64,000 nt of DNA from CAIKZZ01 sp036742455 (GTDB lineage: Bacteria; Pseudomonadota; Gammaproteobacteria; Steroidobacterales; Steroidobacteraceae): NCBI GenBank assembly GCA_036742455.1, contig DAINQU010000008.1:1-64000 (forward strand). The letters are read 5' to 3'. The position numbers were made by a program, and so were the translations under genes. Below the pieces are notes generated by a model that saw only the letters and a list, made by a program, of their open reading frames with translations, was not told where the DNA came from and did no database searches. Of this stretch, positions 49,303 through 58,505 are shown piece by piece (within the stretch, counting starts at the first letter, position 1; every line of letters starts with the position of its first letter).

Positions 49303-51029
49303 GGCGACCCATTCGGCGCCGTGCCGTGCCCGCGGTGGATCTCGGGGGCGATCTCGATCCGTTGTTGGCCCGTTTGTACGCCGCGCGCGGCGTACAGCGC
49401 GTGGAGGAGGTGCGCGACTACGACATCAAAGGTCTGGAACGCGTCTCCAGTTTGCCGTCCGTGGACGTTGCGGCCGATCTGATCGCGCGGCACATGGCGT
49501 CGGGCGGCTCGATTCTGGTGGTCGGCGACTACGATGCGGACGGCGCAACGGCGACCGCGCTCGTGGTGCGCGCCTTGCGCGCGCTCGGTCACACGGCGGT
49601 CGACTACCTGGTGCCGGACCGATCGAAGTACGGCTACGGACTCACGCCCGGGATCGCGGCCGAGGCCATTGCGCTCGCCCCGTCCTTGCTCATCACCGTC
49701 GACAACGGCGTATCCAGCCACGAGGGCGTCGATCTCGTGCGTGCCGCCGGGATCGACGTCTTGGTCACGGACCATCATTTGCCGGGGCCGACGTTGCCGG
49801 CCGCAACGGTCATCGTGAACCCGAATTTGGTGGCCAGTCCCTTTGCCAGTCGTGCCCTGGCTGGCGTCGGGGTCGCGTTCTACGTCTTGATCGCGGTGGC
49901 GCAACGCCTCGGCAAGCCGTGGGGCCTCGTCGCCCAGTTCGTGGATCTCGTCGCGCTGGGTACCGTCGCCGACGTGGTGCCACTCGATCGCAACAACCGA
50001 ATATTGGTTGACGTCGGTCTGCGCCGGATGCGGGCAGGTCAGACGGTGCTGGGGATCAAAGCGCTCGCGCGCAAAGCCGGACGGACCCTGGAATCCGCAT
50101 CGCCCTCGGATCTCGGCTTCATGATCGGGCCACGGCTGAACGCGGCCGGGCGCCTCGATGACATGCGGATCGGCATCGAGTGTCTGCTCACCGACGACCC
50201 GAGCCGTGCGGAGGCGCTCGCGGGCGAGTTGGACACCATCAATCGCGAGCGGCGGACCGTTCAGGCGGAGACCCAGGACGAGGCGATCGCGATCGTCGAG
50301 CGACTGCACCTGCACGAGCCGGGCGTGACGCCGCCGGCCGCTCTGACGTTGTACGACCCCGGGTGGCACGCCGGCGTGGTCGGGCTCGTGGCCGGTCGTA
50401 TCAAGGACCTGGTCCACCGTCCGGTCGTCGTCTTTGCCGCGGCCGCCGACGGGTTGCTGCGCGGTTCGGCCCGATCCGTGCCCGGCATCCACGTGCGCGA
50501 TGCGCTGGAAGCGGTCTCCTCGGCGCACCCGGGCCTGATCGACCGCTTCGGCGGCCATGCCATGGCGGCCGGCCTGTCCTTGGCGCCGGCGAACGTCGAA
50601 CGCTTCGCGAGCGCGTTCGAGCGGGCGGTGGCGGCCCGGGCGGAGCCGGGGATGCTGGAGGGTGTGCTGTACACCGACGGGGAGCTGGAACCGGCCTACC
50701 TGAACGTGGAGACCGCCGATCGTCTGCGCGCGGCGGGCCCCTTTGGGTCGGGATTCCCCGAACCGGTGTTCGATGGCGAATTTCGGGTCCGGGATGTGCG
50801 CGTCCTCAAAGAGGCCCACCTGAAGATGACCCTGTCCGCGGGACCGCGGACGCCGCCCGTCGAGGCGATCGCCTTTCATTGGGTCACGAAACCGGGCGCC
50901 TATGCGCCGCCGCGTGACGCGACGGTGCGGGCGGTGTATCGCTTGGATGTGAACGACTGGCAAGGGCTGCGGCGCCCGCAACTGCTGGTCGAGTACCTGG
51001 AGCCGATTGAGACGACCCGCATGCTATGA
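49299..51029 (+). CDS. recJ: Single-stranded-DNA exonuclease RecJ
   Basis: The 576-residue 5'-3' exonuclease acts in recombination and mismatch repair. DHH-superfamily motifs are VVGDYDADGATATALVV, the VDNGVSSHEGVDLV region, LVTDHHLPG (DHH) and the GPRLNAAGRLDD segment. The DHHA1 region has GRIKDLVHRPVVVF and FGGHAMAAGL, and an OB-fold C-terminus follows. ATG 49299 overlaps the RpfE-type gene by 4 bp. prfB follows after 33 bp, as in many Gammaproteobacteria. Confidence 0.97.
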   Translation: MRRPIRRRAVPAVDLGGDLDPLLARLYAARGVQRVEEVRDYDIKGLERVSSLPSVDVAADLIARHMASGGSILVVGDYDADGATATALVVRALRALGHTAVDYLVPDRSKYGYGLTPGIAAEAIALAPSLLITVDNGVSSHEGVDLVRAAGIDVLVTDHHLPGPTLPAATVIVNPNLVASPFASRALAGVGVAFYVLIAVAQRLGKPWGLVAQFVDLVALGTVADVVPLDRNNRILVDVGLRRMRAGQTVLGIKALARKAGRTLESASPSDLGFMIGPRLNAAGRLDDMRIGIECLLTDDPSRAEALAGELDTINRERRTVQAETQDEAIAIVERLHLHEPGVTPPAALTLYDPGWHAGVVGLVAGRIKDLVHRPVVVFAAAADGLLRGSARSVPGIHVRDALEAVSSAHPGLIDRFGGHAMAAGLSLAPANVERFASAFERAVAARAEPGMLEGVLYTDGELEPAYLNVETADRLRAAGPFGSGFPEPVFDGEFRVRDVRVLKEAHLKMTLSAGPRTPPVEAIAFHWVTKPGAYAPPRDATVRAVYRLDVNDWQGLRRPQLLVEYLEPIETTRML

Positions 51030-51062
51030 TTCGCGGCTAATCTTTACAGACTCGGTTTCATC

Positions 51063-52176
51063 ATGACCGTCGATGTTTCGCAACTTTCCGGCCCCATTCG
51101 CCGCCAACTGAAGGATCTTGAGGAACGCCTCGAGTCCTTAAGGGGGTATCTTTGAATACGATCGCAAGAGCGAGCGGCTCGCGGAAGTCAGTCGCGAATT
51201 AGAAGATCCGAAGATCTGGGATTCGCCGGAGAAAGCGCAGGCACTCGGCAAAGAGCGCTCGCAGCTGGAGGCCGTCACCACCCGATTGGATCGCGTACGC
51301 GACAATATTTTGGGCGCGCTGGAGTTGTTGGAACTCGCCGAAATGGAAGGCGAAGTCTCCGCCATCCAGGGCGTCGAAGCCGACGCGGACGCGCTCGAGC
51401 GGGACGTCAAAGATTTTGAATTCCAGCGCATGTTCCCCGGCCAGATGGACCCGAGCAATGCCTTCTTGGACATCCAAGCGGGCGCCGGTGGCACGGAGGC
51501 GCAGGATTGGGCGTCGATGCTCTTGCGCATGTATTGCAAGTGGGCCGATCAGCACGGCTTCACGTACGAGATTCTCGATCAGAGCGACGGCGAAGTCGCC
51601 GGTATCAAGGGCTGTTCGCTGAAGATCGACGGTCGCTTTGCCTACGGTTGGTTACGCACCGAGACCGGCGTGCACCGTCTCGTCCGCAAGTCGCCGTTCG
51701 ACTCGGGCAACCGTCGTCACACCTCGTTTGCTTCGGTGTTCGTGTCGCCGGAAGTCGATGACGACATCAACATCGACGTCAACCCTGCAGACCTCGAGGT
51801 GGACACCTATCGCTCCAGTGGCGCCGGCGGTCAGCACGTCAACAAGACCGAGTCGGCGATTCGCATCAAGCACGTGCCCACGGGGATTGTCGTGGCGTGC
51901 CAGATGGAGCGCAGCCAGCACAAGAATCGCTCCGCCGCGATGAAAATGCTCAAGGCGAAACTGTACGAGTTGGAGTTCAACAAGCGTAACGCCGCCGCCA
52001 AAGTGCTCGAAGACTCGAAGTCCGACGTGTCTTGGGGCAATCAGATTCGCTCGTACGTGCTCGACCAGGCGCGTATCAAGGATCTGCGCACCAATGTCGA
52101 AATCGGTAATACCACCGCTGTGCTGGATGGAGGGCTCGATCCCTTCATGGAAGCCAGCCTGAAGCAGGGACTGTGA
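51063..52176 (+). CDS. prfB: Peptide chain release factor 2, expressed by programmed +1 frameshift
   Basis: The gene is 51063-51152 joined to 51154-52176, giving 370 residues. The first frame encodes 30 residues ending ESLRGYL and then an in-frame TGA (51153). Skipping one base continues with EYDRKSERLAEVSREL, matching E. coli RF2. The stop-recognition tripeptide SPF (RKSPFDSGNRRHTS) and the GGQ motif (SSGAGGQHVNKTESAIR) are present. RF2 reads UGA, so low RF2 increases frameshifting and its own synthesis. An extended -10-like sequence (TGCTATGAT, 51022) lies at the recJ end. lysS starts within the stop codon. Confidence 0.97.
51141..51155 (+). promoter_or_regulatory. prfB programmed frameshift site
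   Basis: AGGGGG (51141), TAT, then CTT followed by TGA (51153-51155): the internal Shine-Dalgarno-like hexamer, 3-base spacer, slippery CUU codon and UGA match the classical bacterial prfB autoregulatory site. Confidence 0.97.
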
Positions 52177-53702
52177 CGATGAGCGCGAACGAGACTGACG
52201 CATCGAACGAGACGGCGCTGCCGGCGAGCGACGACAACAAGCTCATCGCCGAGCGCCGCGCCAAACTGGCCGCGCTGCGCGACCAGGGCGTCGCGTTTCC
52301 GAACGATTTCCGCCGCGATGCCCACGCCGGCGACTTGCAGACGACGTTCGAGGGTAAGGAAGCGGCGTGGTTCGACGCCCATCCGATGCGCGTTCGCGTC
52401 GCGGGCCGTATGTTGGCCAAGCGCGACATGGGCAAATCCAGTTTCGTCCGACTCGTCGATGGCTCGGGCGAGATTCAGCTGTTTCTCCAAGCCAACCTGC
52501 TCGGCGATGCGTACACCGCGTTCAAAACGTGGGACGTCGGCGACATCGTGGCGGCGTCGGGTCTGCTGATGCGCACGCGCACCGGTGAGCTGTCCGTGAA
52601 GGCGGACGAGCTGCGGTTACTGACCAAGTCGCTGCGCCCGCTGCCCGACAAGTGGCACGGTCTGACGGACACTGAGTCCCGCTACCGCATGCGCTACGTC
52701 GATTTGATCGTGAATCCCGAGAGCCGCAAGACCTTCCAGACGCGCACCCAGATCGTGCGATTCATCCGGAGCTTTTTGGACGCATCGAATTTCATGGAGG
52801 TCGAGACCCCCATGATGCAACCGATCCCGGGTGGCGCGGTGGCTCGTCCTTTCAAGACGCACCACAACGCCCTCGACATCGACATGTATCTGCGGATCGC
52901 GCCCGAGTTGTATCTCAAGCGCTTGGTGGTCGGTGGCTTCGAGCGCGTGTACGAGATCAACCGCAACTTCCGTAACGAAGGGTTGTCGACGCGGCATAAC
53001 CCCGAGTTCACGATGATGGAGTTGTACTGGGCCTACGCCGATTACCACGATTTGATGGATCTCGTGGAGCGCCTCTTCACGGGTCTCGCGGACGCAGTGC
53101 TCGGCGAGCGGCAGGTGGTGTATCAAGGCACGACCATTCGGCTTGACGGGCCGTTCCGCCGCGTGTCGGTGGAAGACATCATCATGGAATGCAACCCGAC
53201 GCTGGATCGGTCGCGCCTCCGCGATGTGCCGTACCTGCGGTCGGTACTCGACGGACTCGGTGCCAAGTATCTGCCCGGGGACGGCGCCGGTAAGTTGCAG
53301 ATTGAGATTTTCGATCAGACCGGCGAGCACACCCTCGTGCAGCCGACCTTTGTGTACGCCTATCCGACGGAAGTGTCGCCGCTCTCGCGCTGCAACGATG
53401 CGGATCCGTTCATCACCGACCGCTTCGAGTTTTTTGTGGGCGGACGCGAGTTGGCCAACGGGTTCTCGGAGCTCAACGACGCCGAGGATCAAGCGGCGCG
53501 TTTCCGTGCGCAGGTCGAGCGCAAGGATGCCGGCGACGAGGAAGCCATGTACTACGACGCCGACTACGTGCGTGCGTTGGAGTACGGACTGCCGCCGACC
53601 GCGGGCCTTGGCATCGGCATCGATCGGCTGGTGATGCTCTACACGAACTCACCGTCGATTCGCGACGTCTTGTTATTCCCGCAGATGAAGCCGGAGACCT
53701 GA
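52173..53702 (+). CDS. lysS: Lysyl-tRNA synthetase, class II
   Basis: The 509-residue synthetase has an N-terminal OB-fold anticodon-binding domain (about 60-165; GRMLAKRDMGKSSFVRLVDG). The class II core has motif 1 around NFMEVETPMMQPIPGGAVA, motif 2 FRNEGLSTRHNPEFTMMELY and motif 3 GLPPTAGLGIGIDRL. GTG 52173 overlaps the prfB stop; ATG 52179 is equally plausible. The prfB-lysS pairing is widely conserved. It ends 4 bp before the convergent ygfZ. Confidence 0.98.
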   Translation: MTMSANETDASNETALPASDDNKLIAERRAKLAALRDQGVAFPNDFRRDAHAGDLQTTFEGKEAAWFDAHPMRVRVAGRMLAKRDMGKSSFVRLVDGSGEIQLFLQANLLGDAYTAFKTWDVGDIVAASGLLMRTRTGELSVKADELRLLTKSLRPLPDKWHGLTDTESRYRMRYVDLIVNPESRKTFQTRTQIVRFIRSFLDASNFMEVETPMMQPIPGGAVARPFKTHHNALDIDMYLRIAPELYLKRLVVGGFERVYEINRNFRNEGLSTRHNPEFTMMELYWAYADYHDLMDLVERLFTGLADAVLGERQVVYQGTTIRLDGPFRRVSVEDIIMECNPTLDRSRLRDVPYLRSVLDGLGAKYLPGDGAGKLQIEIFDQTGEHTLVQPTFVYAYPTEVSPLSRCNDADPFITDRFEFFVGGRELANGFSELNDAEDQAARFRAQVERKDAGDEEAMYYDADYVRALEYGLPPTAGLGIGIDRLVMLYTNSPSIRDVLLFPQMKPET

Positions 53703-53706
53703 GCGC

Positions 53707-54456
53707 TCAGGGAACCGTGTAGGGCAGGGGCGCGGGCTGGCAGACGCGCCCGTCGGCCAGCGTGAGCGGGCGGTCGCGTGCCTCGAGCCCGACCACCGCG
53801 AGGCACTCCGCGGCAGTGCCGTGGGCGGCCGCGCAGACGACTTCTCCGACCTTGCCGTCGGCGCCAAACAGGTCGTCTAACGGCGTGGGGGCCGGGCCCT
53901 CCAGTCGGTAGCGGAACAGGCGGCGCTTGATACGCCCCAAATGCTGGGTCCGAGCGACGATTTCTTGGCCCGTGTAGCAGCCTTTCTCAAAGCTCACGGC
54001 GTTCAGGAGATCGAGGTTCAGCATCTGCGGGATCCATTCGCCCGAGGACGCCGCCACCACCTCCGGAATGCCGCACTCAATGCCCGCCAAATCCCAAGGT
54101 GCCGCGGCGCTCGCGGCGCGCGCCTGTTGCGGCGCGACGAGGTCCTCGGCCGTCGCATCGTCCCGTGAGAGGGTCACTTTGGCTCGCAGTACGTAGCGGG
54201 CGAGATGGCTTTGCAGGCCGGCAACCAGATCGGTGGGGAGCAAGCAGCGCAGGCCGTCGGCACTGCGGCCGACCCACGGCAATGCGAGGATCCTTCCCTG
54301 CGCGGAGAGAATGGCGGCCAGGGTGGCCTGACCGACGAGCAAGGCGCGCAAATCCTGCGTGCACTGACCCTGCAGAAAACTGACGGCATCCGGCCCGGTC
54401 AGCGCCAAGACGGCCAGGCTATCGGGTGCGGGTGTACGGTCGGTCGCGGCGATCAT
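53707..54456 (-). CDS. ygfZ: Folate-binding protein YgfZ
   Basis: The 249-residue protein is related to the glycine cleavage T-protein. The family signature KGCYTGQEIVARTQHLG near residue 170 is intact, including the essential cysteine. YgfZ uses a tetrahydrofolate derivative to support activity of some iron-sulfur enzymes such as MiaB; succinate dehydrogenase, next door, is itself an iron-sulfur enzyme. The start at 54456 (MIAATDRTPA) is used because earlier in-frame codons lack homology. It is divergent from the sdh operon. E. coli YgfZ is longer (326). Confidence 0.9.
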   Translation of the reverse strand: MIAATDRTPAPDSLAVLALTGPDAVSFLQGQCTQDLRALLVGQATLAAILSAQGRILALPWVGRSADGLRCLLPTDLVAGLQSHLARYVLRAKVTLSRDDATAEDLVAPQQARAASAAAPWDLAGIECGIPEVVAASSGEWIPQMLNLDLLNAVSFEKGCYTGQEIVARTQHLGRIKRRLFRYRLEGPAPTPLDDLFGADGKVGEVVCAAAHGTAAECLAVVGLEARDRPLTLADGRVCQPAPLPYTVP

Positions 54457-54580
54457 GGGATACCCCTGTCGAGGAACCGAAACAGGATACCGAAGTTGGC
54501 GAAAGTTTCGTTGTATAGGACAGAGCAATCAATTACTTGGCGATTTGTTGCACTGCGCACGCTGTGGCACAATCGTGGCC

Positions 54581-54760
54581 ATGTCGAACCCTGAGCCGTC
54601 CGTGTCGGTTGAGTCCGTGGTCGTTCCCGACCCGCACGCGGCCGCGCCGGTCGAGGCGCCGCCGAGCGCCGAACGGGCTGCGGAGTTCGGCGGACGCGCA
54701 GGTCCGGAGCCCACTCGATTTGGAGACTGGGAACGCGCCGGACGCTGCGTCGATTTCTGA
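54581..54760 (+). CDS. SdhAF4/DUF1674-family succinate dehydrogenase assembly factor
   Basis: This 59-residue protein ends with EFGGRAGPEPTRFGDWERAG followed by RCVDF, the diagnostic DUF1674 C-terminus (EYGGRxGPEPTRYGDWE-x-DF) shared with mitochondrial SDHAF4. Those proteins bind free flavinylated SdhA and protect it before the complex forms. The first 35 residues are Pro/Val/Glu-rich and probably disordered. It lies 63 bp before sdhC, on the same strand, which supports the assignment. A promoter-like TTGTTG-16 bp-CACAAT pair (54545-54572) precedes it. The longer in-frame upstream start would overlap ygfZ. Confidence 0.85.
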   Translation: MSNPEPSVSVESVVVPDPHAAAPVEAPPSAERAAEFGGRAGPEPTRFGDWERAGRCVDF

Positions 54761-54823
54761 GCCCATAACGCGTTGGCGGTCCGGGCAGGGTTCCGGATCC
54801 GTGACGCAGAAGGATCTGAGCCG

Positions 54824-55204
54824 ATGAAGACCCGCGAACGCCCGCTATCGCCCCATCTGCAGGTATACAAACTCGAGTACACGATGGTGCTCTCGGGCGG
54901 CCACCGGATATCGGGGATGGCCTTGTCGGCCGCGTTTGTGGCGCTGGTCGGCGTACTTGGGGCGCTGGCGTCCGGACCCGAGTGTTACGCCGTGGCCGCG
55001 GGCTTGCTGGGATCGATCGTCGGGAAGGTGATCTTCGCGGCGGCGGTCACGGGCTTTTGGTACCACTTCACCACCGGGTTGCGTCACCTGCGCTGGGACG
55101 CCGGCATCGGGCTTGAGCGCGCCGAGGCGCGTCGCAGTGGCCGCATCGCCGTCGTTGTGATTGTCGTGCTGAGCGCCATCAGCATCTGGGCCATTTTCCG
55201 CTGA
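54824..55204 (+). CDS. sdhC: Succinate dehydrogenase cytochrome b556 subunit SdhC
   Basis: The 126-residue membrane anchor has three transmembrane helices (about 25-48, 58-82, 105-125). The N-terminal RPLSPHLQVYKLEYTMVLS and the HRISGMAL region are the family signature; the conserved histidine in HHFxTGLRHLxWD-like FTTGLRHLRWD is a heme ligand candidate. With SdhD it binds heme b and ubiquinone. ATG 54824 directly precedes the conserved segment; 10 bp separate it from sdhD. Confidence 0.94.
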   Translation: MKTRERPLSPHLQVYKLEYTMVLSGGHRISGMALSAAFVALVGVLGALASGPECYAVAAGLLGSIVGKVIFAAAVTGFWYHFTTGLRHLRWDAGIGLERAEARRSGRIAVVVIVVLSAISIWAIFR

Positions 55205-55214
55205 GGGTGCTGCC

Positions 55215-55598
55215 GTGAAGACCAAATCTCCGCTCGGAACGATACTCGGCCTCGGTGGCCACAGCGGCACCCACCACTGGTGGATGCAGAAAGTCACGTC
55301 CATTGCGCTGGCGCTGCTCGGCCCGTGGTTTGTGATCACGTTGCTGACGCTGCCGGATTATCACTACGCGACCGTGCACGCCACGTTGGCGCGGCCGCTG
55401 AATGCGGTGCTGACCGCGTTGCTGATGATCACCGTCGCGCACCACTCGGCAGCAGGGATTACGGTCATCATCGAAGATTACGTCCCGTCCAAGGGTAAGA
55501 AATTGGCTGCGCTCATCGTGACGCAGTTTGTGCACTGGTTGCTCGCGGCCTACGCGGTGTTGTCGGTGCTTAAAGTAGCGCTTGGGAGCGCGGCATGA
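55215..55598 (+). CDS. sdhD: Succinate dehydrogenase membrane anchor SdhD
   Basis: The 127-residue subunit has three hydrophobic helices (about 25-48, 60-82, 100-122). The N-terminal GHSGTHHWWMQKVTSIAL matches the SdhD quinone-site region, and the HHSAAGITVIIEDYV segment holds the heme-side histidine and conserved Asp-Tyr. GTG 55215 has GAGGG upstream. The end overlaps sdhA by 4 bp. Confidence 0.93.
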   Translation: MKTKSPLGTILGLGGHSGTHHWWMQKVTSIALALLGPWFVITLLTLPDYHYATVHATLARPLNAVLTALLMITVAHHSAAGITVIIEDYVPSKGKKLAALIVTQFVHWLLAAYAVLSVLKVALGSAA

Positions 55599-57382
55599 GC
55601 GGTTACCAAATGATTGACCATACCTACGACGTCGTGGTCGTAGGCGCCGGCGGTGCGGGTCTGCGCGCCATTTTCGGGCTCGCCGAGTCTGGGCTCAAAG
55701 TGGCCGGCGTGACCAAGGTCTTCCCAACGCGCAGCCACACCGTGGCAGCGCAAGGCGGCATCTCGGCGGCGCTCGGCAACATGGGCGACGGCGACAACTG
55801 GCGCTATCACTTCTACGACACCATCAAGGGTTCGGACTGGCTCGGCGATCAGGATGCCATTGAGTACATGACCAAAGAGGCGCCGAGCGCGGTCATCGAA
55901 CTGGAGCATTACGGTGTGCCGTTCTCGCGCACCGAAGACGGTCGCATTTACCAGCGTCCGTTCGGTGGCATGACCACCGAATACGGTAAGGGCATCGCCC
56001 AGCGGACGTGCGCCGCGGCGGATCGCACCGGTCACGCCATGTTGCACACGCTGTACCAGCAGTCGCTGAAACACGATGCGACGTTCTTCATCGAATACTT
56101 CGCGCTCGACCTGATCATGGAAAACGGCGCGTGCCGGGGCGTGATCGCCTTGGACATGGCGACGGGCGAGTTGCACCGGTTCCGGGCGCACGCCGTGATT
56201 CTGGCCACCGGCGGTTACGGGCGAGCCTACTTTTCGTGCACGTCGGCGCACACCTGCACCGGCGACGGCGGTGGCATGGTGGCGCGTGCCGGCTTGCCGC
56301 TGCAGGACATGGAATTCGTACAGTTCCATCCCACCGGCATTTACGGCTCCGGCTGCCTCATCACCGAGGGGTCGCGCGGCGAGGGCGGTTACCTCACCAA
56401 CTCGCGCGGCGAGCGCTTCATGGAGCGCTACGCGCCGAACGCCAAGGATCTCGCCAGCCGCGACGTTGTCTCCCGGTCGATGACCGTCGAGATCCGCGAG
56501 GGCCGCGGTGTCGGCGAACACGCCGATCACATCCATCTGCATCTCGAGCACCTGGGCCCGGCCGTGATTCACGAACGGCTGCCCGGTATCGCGGAGACGG
56601 CACGCATCTTCGCCGGCGTTGACGTCACGAAGGAACCGATCCCGGTCTTGCCGACCGTGCACTACAACATGGGCGGTGTCCCAACCAACGTGTACGGGGA
56701 AGTCGTCACGCTGAAGGACGGTAATCCGGATTCGGTCGTCCCCGGTCTCTTCGCCGTCGGCGAGGCGGCGTGCGTGTCGGTGCACGGAGCGAATCGTCTG
56801 GGCTCCAACTCGCTGCTCGACCTCGTGGTCTTCGGGCGCGCCGCCGCGCGTCGTGCGGCCGAGGTCGTCAAGCCCGATACGCCGCACGCGCCGCTGGCCG
56901 CGAACTCCAGCGAACCGATCATCGCGCGGTTGGATCGCCTGCGGAATGCCAACGGGTCGCGCCCGACGGCGGAAATCCGCCTCGAAATGCAGAAGATCAT
57001 GCAGTCGGATGCCGCCGTGTTCCGCACGGGCGACACCCTGAACGAGGGCTGTGAAAAGTTGGCCCAGACCTTTGCCTCCTTCAGTGACGTCGGTATCACC
57101 GACCGCTCGCTGATTTGGAACACGGATCTGGTCGAGACGATGGAACTCGAAAATCTCTTGCTCCAGGCGACCGCGACGATCCGTTCGGCGGCCAACCGGA
57201 CCGAGAGCCGCGGCGCGCACGCGCGCGAAGATTTCCCCAACCGCGACGACAGTGAGTGGCAGAAGCACACGTTGGCGTGGGTGGGCACCGACGGTTCGGT
57301 ACGCATCGATTATCGACCGGTGCACATGAACACGTTGACGAACGACGTCGAACCGATCCCGCCCAAGGCGCGGACCTACTGA
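55595..57382 (+). CDS. sdhA: Succinate dehydrogenase flavoprotein subunit SdhA
   Basis: The 595-residue flavoprotein oxidises succinate to fumarate. The FAD dinucleotide-binding motif VVVVGAGGAGLRA is near residue 15, and SHTVAAQGGISAALGN contains the histidine that covalently binds FAD. The substrate-site motifs HPTGIYGSGCLITEG, the catalytic-arginine region and the HGANRLGSNSLLDL segment are present. Covalent flavin attachment probably needs SdhE, encoded downstream. ATG 55595 overlaps sdhD. Confidence 0.98.
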   Translation: MSGYQMIDHTYDVVVVGAGGAGLRAIFGLAESGLKVAGVTKVFPTRSHTVAAQGGISAALGNMGDGDNWRYHFYDTIKGSDWLGDQDAIEYMTKEAPSAVIELEHYGVPFSRTEDGRIYQRPFGGMTTEYGKGIAQRTCAAADRTGHAMLHTLYQQSLKHDATFFIEYFALDLIMENGACRGVIALDMATGELHRFRAHAVILATGGYGRAYFSCTSAHTCTGDGGGMVARAGLPLQDMEFVQFHPTGIYGSGCLITEGSRGEGGYLTNSRGERFMERYAPNAKDLASRDVVSRSMTVEIREGRGVGEHADHIHLHLEHLGPAVIHERLPGIAETARIFAGVDVTKEPIPVLPTVHYNMGGVPTNVYGEVVTLKDGNPDSVVPGLFAVGEAACVSVHGANRLGSNSLLDLVVFGRAAARRAAEVVKPDTPHAPLAANSSEPIIARLDRLRNANGSRPTAEIRLEMQKIMQSDAAVFRTGDTLNEGCEKLAQTFASFSDVGITDRSLIWNTDLVETMELENLLLQATATIRSAANRTESRGAHAREDFPNRDDSEWQKHTLAWVGTDGSVRIDYRPVHMNTLTNDVEPIPPKARTY

Positions 57383-57402
57383 TTTTAGAGCGAGATACCC
57401 GC

Positions 57403-58191
57403 ATGGCCGATTTTTCCCTGCCAGCCAATTCGCGCTTCAACGAGGTCCCGGGACGCACCTACCCGGCGGCATCGGGCGCCGGTCGCGTCAAAGCGTTCAA
57501 GATCTACCGCTTTGACCCGGATTCGGGTCAGAAGCCTCGCGTCGATCGCTACGAGGTGGATCTCGATCGCTGTGGACCGATGGTGTTGGACGCACTGATC
57601 AAGATTAAGAACGAATTGGATCCGACGCTGACGTTCCGTCGTTCGTGCCGTGAGGGCATTTGCGGCAGCTGCGCGATGAATATCGACGGCAAGAACACGC
57701 TCGCGTGCACCAAGTCCATCGCCGACGTGAAAGGGGACGTGAAAATCTTCCCCCTCCCGCATATGCCGGTGGTTAAAGACTTGGTTCCGGATCTGACCAA
57801 TTTCTACGCGCAGTACGCGGCCGTGAAGCCCTGGCTGCAGACGCGTACGCCGGCACCACCGGACCACGAGCGCATTCAGAGCAAGGAAGAACAGGAAAAG
57901 ATCGACCGTCCGTCGGCCTGCATTCTGTGCGCCTGCTGCTCGACGAGTTGCCCGAGTTACTGGTGGAATCCGGAGCGTTATTTGGGTCCGGCGGCGCTGT
58001 TGGCGTCGTACCGCTGGATCATCGATTCGCGTGACGAGGCAACGGGCGAACGGTTGGACTTCCTGGATGATTCGTTCCGCCTGTACCGGTGTCATACGAT
58101 CATGAATTGTGTGGAAGCGTGCCCGAAGGATCTCGCACCCGGCAAAGCGATCGCGGAGATCAAGAAGCTCTTGGTCGCGCGCACGATCTGA
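57403..58191 (+). CDS. sdhB: Succinate dehydrogenase iron-sulfur subunit SdhB
   Basis: The 262-residue subunit carries electrons from FAD to quinone. Three clusters are visible: [2Fe-2S] CREGICGSCAMNIDG with a later cysteine in LAC, [4Fe-4S] CILCACCSTSC, and [3Fe-4S] CHTIMNCVEACP. The last group of cysteines overlaps two clusters as usual. ATG 57403 is chosen because it fits family N-termini; a longer in-frame start would lie inside sdhA. The gap to sdhA is 20 bp. Confidence 0.97.
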   Translation: MADFSLPANSRFNEVPGRTYPAASGAGRVKAFKIYRFDPDSGQKPRVDRYEVDLDRCGPMVLDALIKIKNELDPTLTFRRSCREGICGSCAMNIDGKNTLACTKSIADVKGDVKIFPLPHMPVVKDLVPDLTNFYAQYAAVKPWLQTRTPAPPDHERIQSKEEQEKIDRPSACILCACCSTSCPSYWWNPERYLGPAALLASYRWIIDSRDEATGERLDFLDDSFRLYRCHTIMNCVEACPKDLAPGKAIAEIKKLLVARTI

Positions 58192-58193
58192 TC

Positions 58194-58502
58194 GTGACAG
58201 CAGACCCCGTTCAGAATCGCCTGAAGTGGCGCTGCCGACGGGGTATGCGCGAGCTCGACGTGCTCTTGGCGCGCTACCTCGCCGAGCGCTGGCCGGTGGC
58301 CGGAGCGGCGGAGCAAGCGGCCTTCGAGGCCTTCCTCGAGCTCCCGGACCCGGAAATTTATGATTTGTGTCTCCGTCGGGCGGTGAGCCCGTCGGAGGCC
58401 TTCGATCGCCTGATCGATCGATTCACCGCTGTGACTGAACTTTCTCCCACCGCCGCGGTCAATGAGGCGGAGGACGGCGGACCGTCGTCCCGGGGAGCCT
58501 GA
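58194..58502 (+). CDS. sdhE: FAD assembly factor SdhE (CptB/YgfY)
   Basis: The 102-residue small helical protein has the RGxxE motif in WRCRRGMRELDVLLARYL that is essential for SdhE, which helps attach FAD covalently to SdhA. The C-terminal half continues LPDPEIYDLCLRR and ends in a non-conserved acidic tail. GTG 58194 is two bases after the sdhB stop. Its place at the end of the sdh operon supports the function, and rpoE starts only 3 bp later. Confidence 0.92.
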   Translation: MTADPVQNRLKWRCRRGMRELDVLLARYLAERWPVAGAAEQAAFEAFLELPDPEIYDLCLRRAVSPSEAFDRLIDRFTAVTELSPTAAVNEAEDGGPSSRGA

Positions 58503-58505
58503 GAC

